NCBI GenBank assembly: GCA_900770015.1
Contig: CAAGIU010000393.1
Coordinates: forward strand, 1-5,058
Source of the DNA: an uncultured Oscillospiraceae bacterium
Lineage (GTDB): Bacteria; Bacillota_A; Clostridia; Oscillospirales; Oscillospiraceae
Direction: 5' to 3'
Length of the DNA: 5,058 nt
The notes under the pieces: model-generated
The model's input: only the letters and a program-made list of their open reading frames with translations
The model's database searches: none
Told to the model about the DNA's origin: nothing
In this document: positions 5,024-5,058 of the stretch, piece after piece
How the letters are laid out: every line of letters starts with the position of its first letter
Numbering within the stretch: the stretch's first letter is position 1
Translations under genes and position numbers: made by a program

Positions 5024-5058
5024 TTGATGGTTGAAAGCGTATATTGGAACGTGGGACC

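Overview
The window looks like chromosomal DNA of a spore-forming, anaerobic, moderately GC-rich Clostridia member. The Oscillospiraceae/Ruminococcaceae group of gut bacteria is my best guess. The reasons are an alpha/beta-type small acid-soluble spore protein, GGAGG ribosome binding sites, sigma-A promoters with extended -10 elements, MetA/MetY proteins of Firmicutes type, and hairpin-rich intergenic repeats of a kind I associate with that group. The family placement is inference.

Layout, left to right. Positions 1-280 hold no convincing plus-strand gene, but contain two 12-bp palindromes and a perfect 12-bp hairpin just ahead of the first gene. Positions 281-478 encode the spore DNA-binding protein, followed by a strong intrinsic terminator (489-526). 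A sigma-A promoter (604-632) and a GGAGG site (653-657) then serve a lipoprotein gene that most likely starts at a TTG (669-2255). Its product is a secreted lipid-anchored leucine-rich-repeat protein with an unusual ~70-residue repeat. The 290 bp after it hold heptamer repeats, a long imperfect hairpin and an intrinsic terminator (2451-2481) that runs straight into the next promoter (2483-2511). That promoter drives a two-gene methionine operon: metY (2546-3823) and metA (3848-4783), 24 bp apart. The last 275 bp are non-coding and filled with inverted repeats.

How the genes work together. MetA activates L-homoserine at its hydroxyl group. The specificity residue at position 111 is Glu, which predicts acetyl-CoA as donor and O-acetylhomoserine as product. 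MetY then replaces the acetate with sulfide to give homocysteine, the direct precursor of methionine. The pair is therefore a self-consistent direct-sulfhydrylation module. The spore protein and the lipoprotein are separate transcription units with no evident functional link to it or to each other.

I found no mobile element with a transposase, CRISPR array, tRNA, rRNA or toxin-antitoxin pair, and no clear candidate for a new multi-gene system. The points most worth a second look are the repeat architecture and TTG start of the lipoprotein, the substituted protease site in the spore protein, the short riboswitch-free leader of the methionine operon, and the structured repeats in the intergenic regions.
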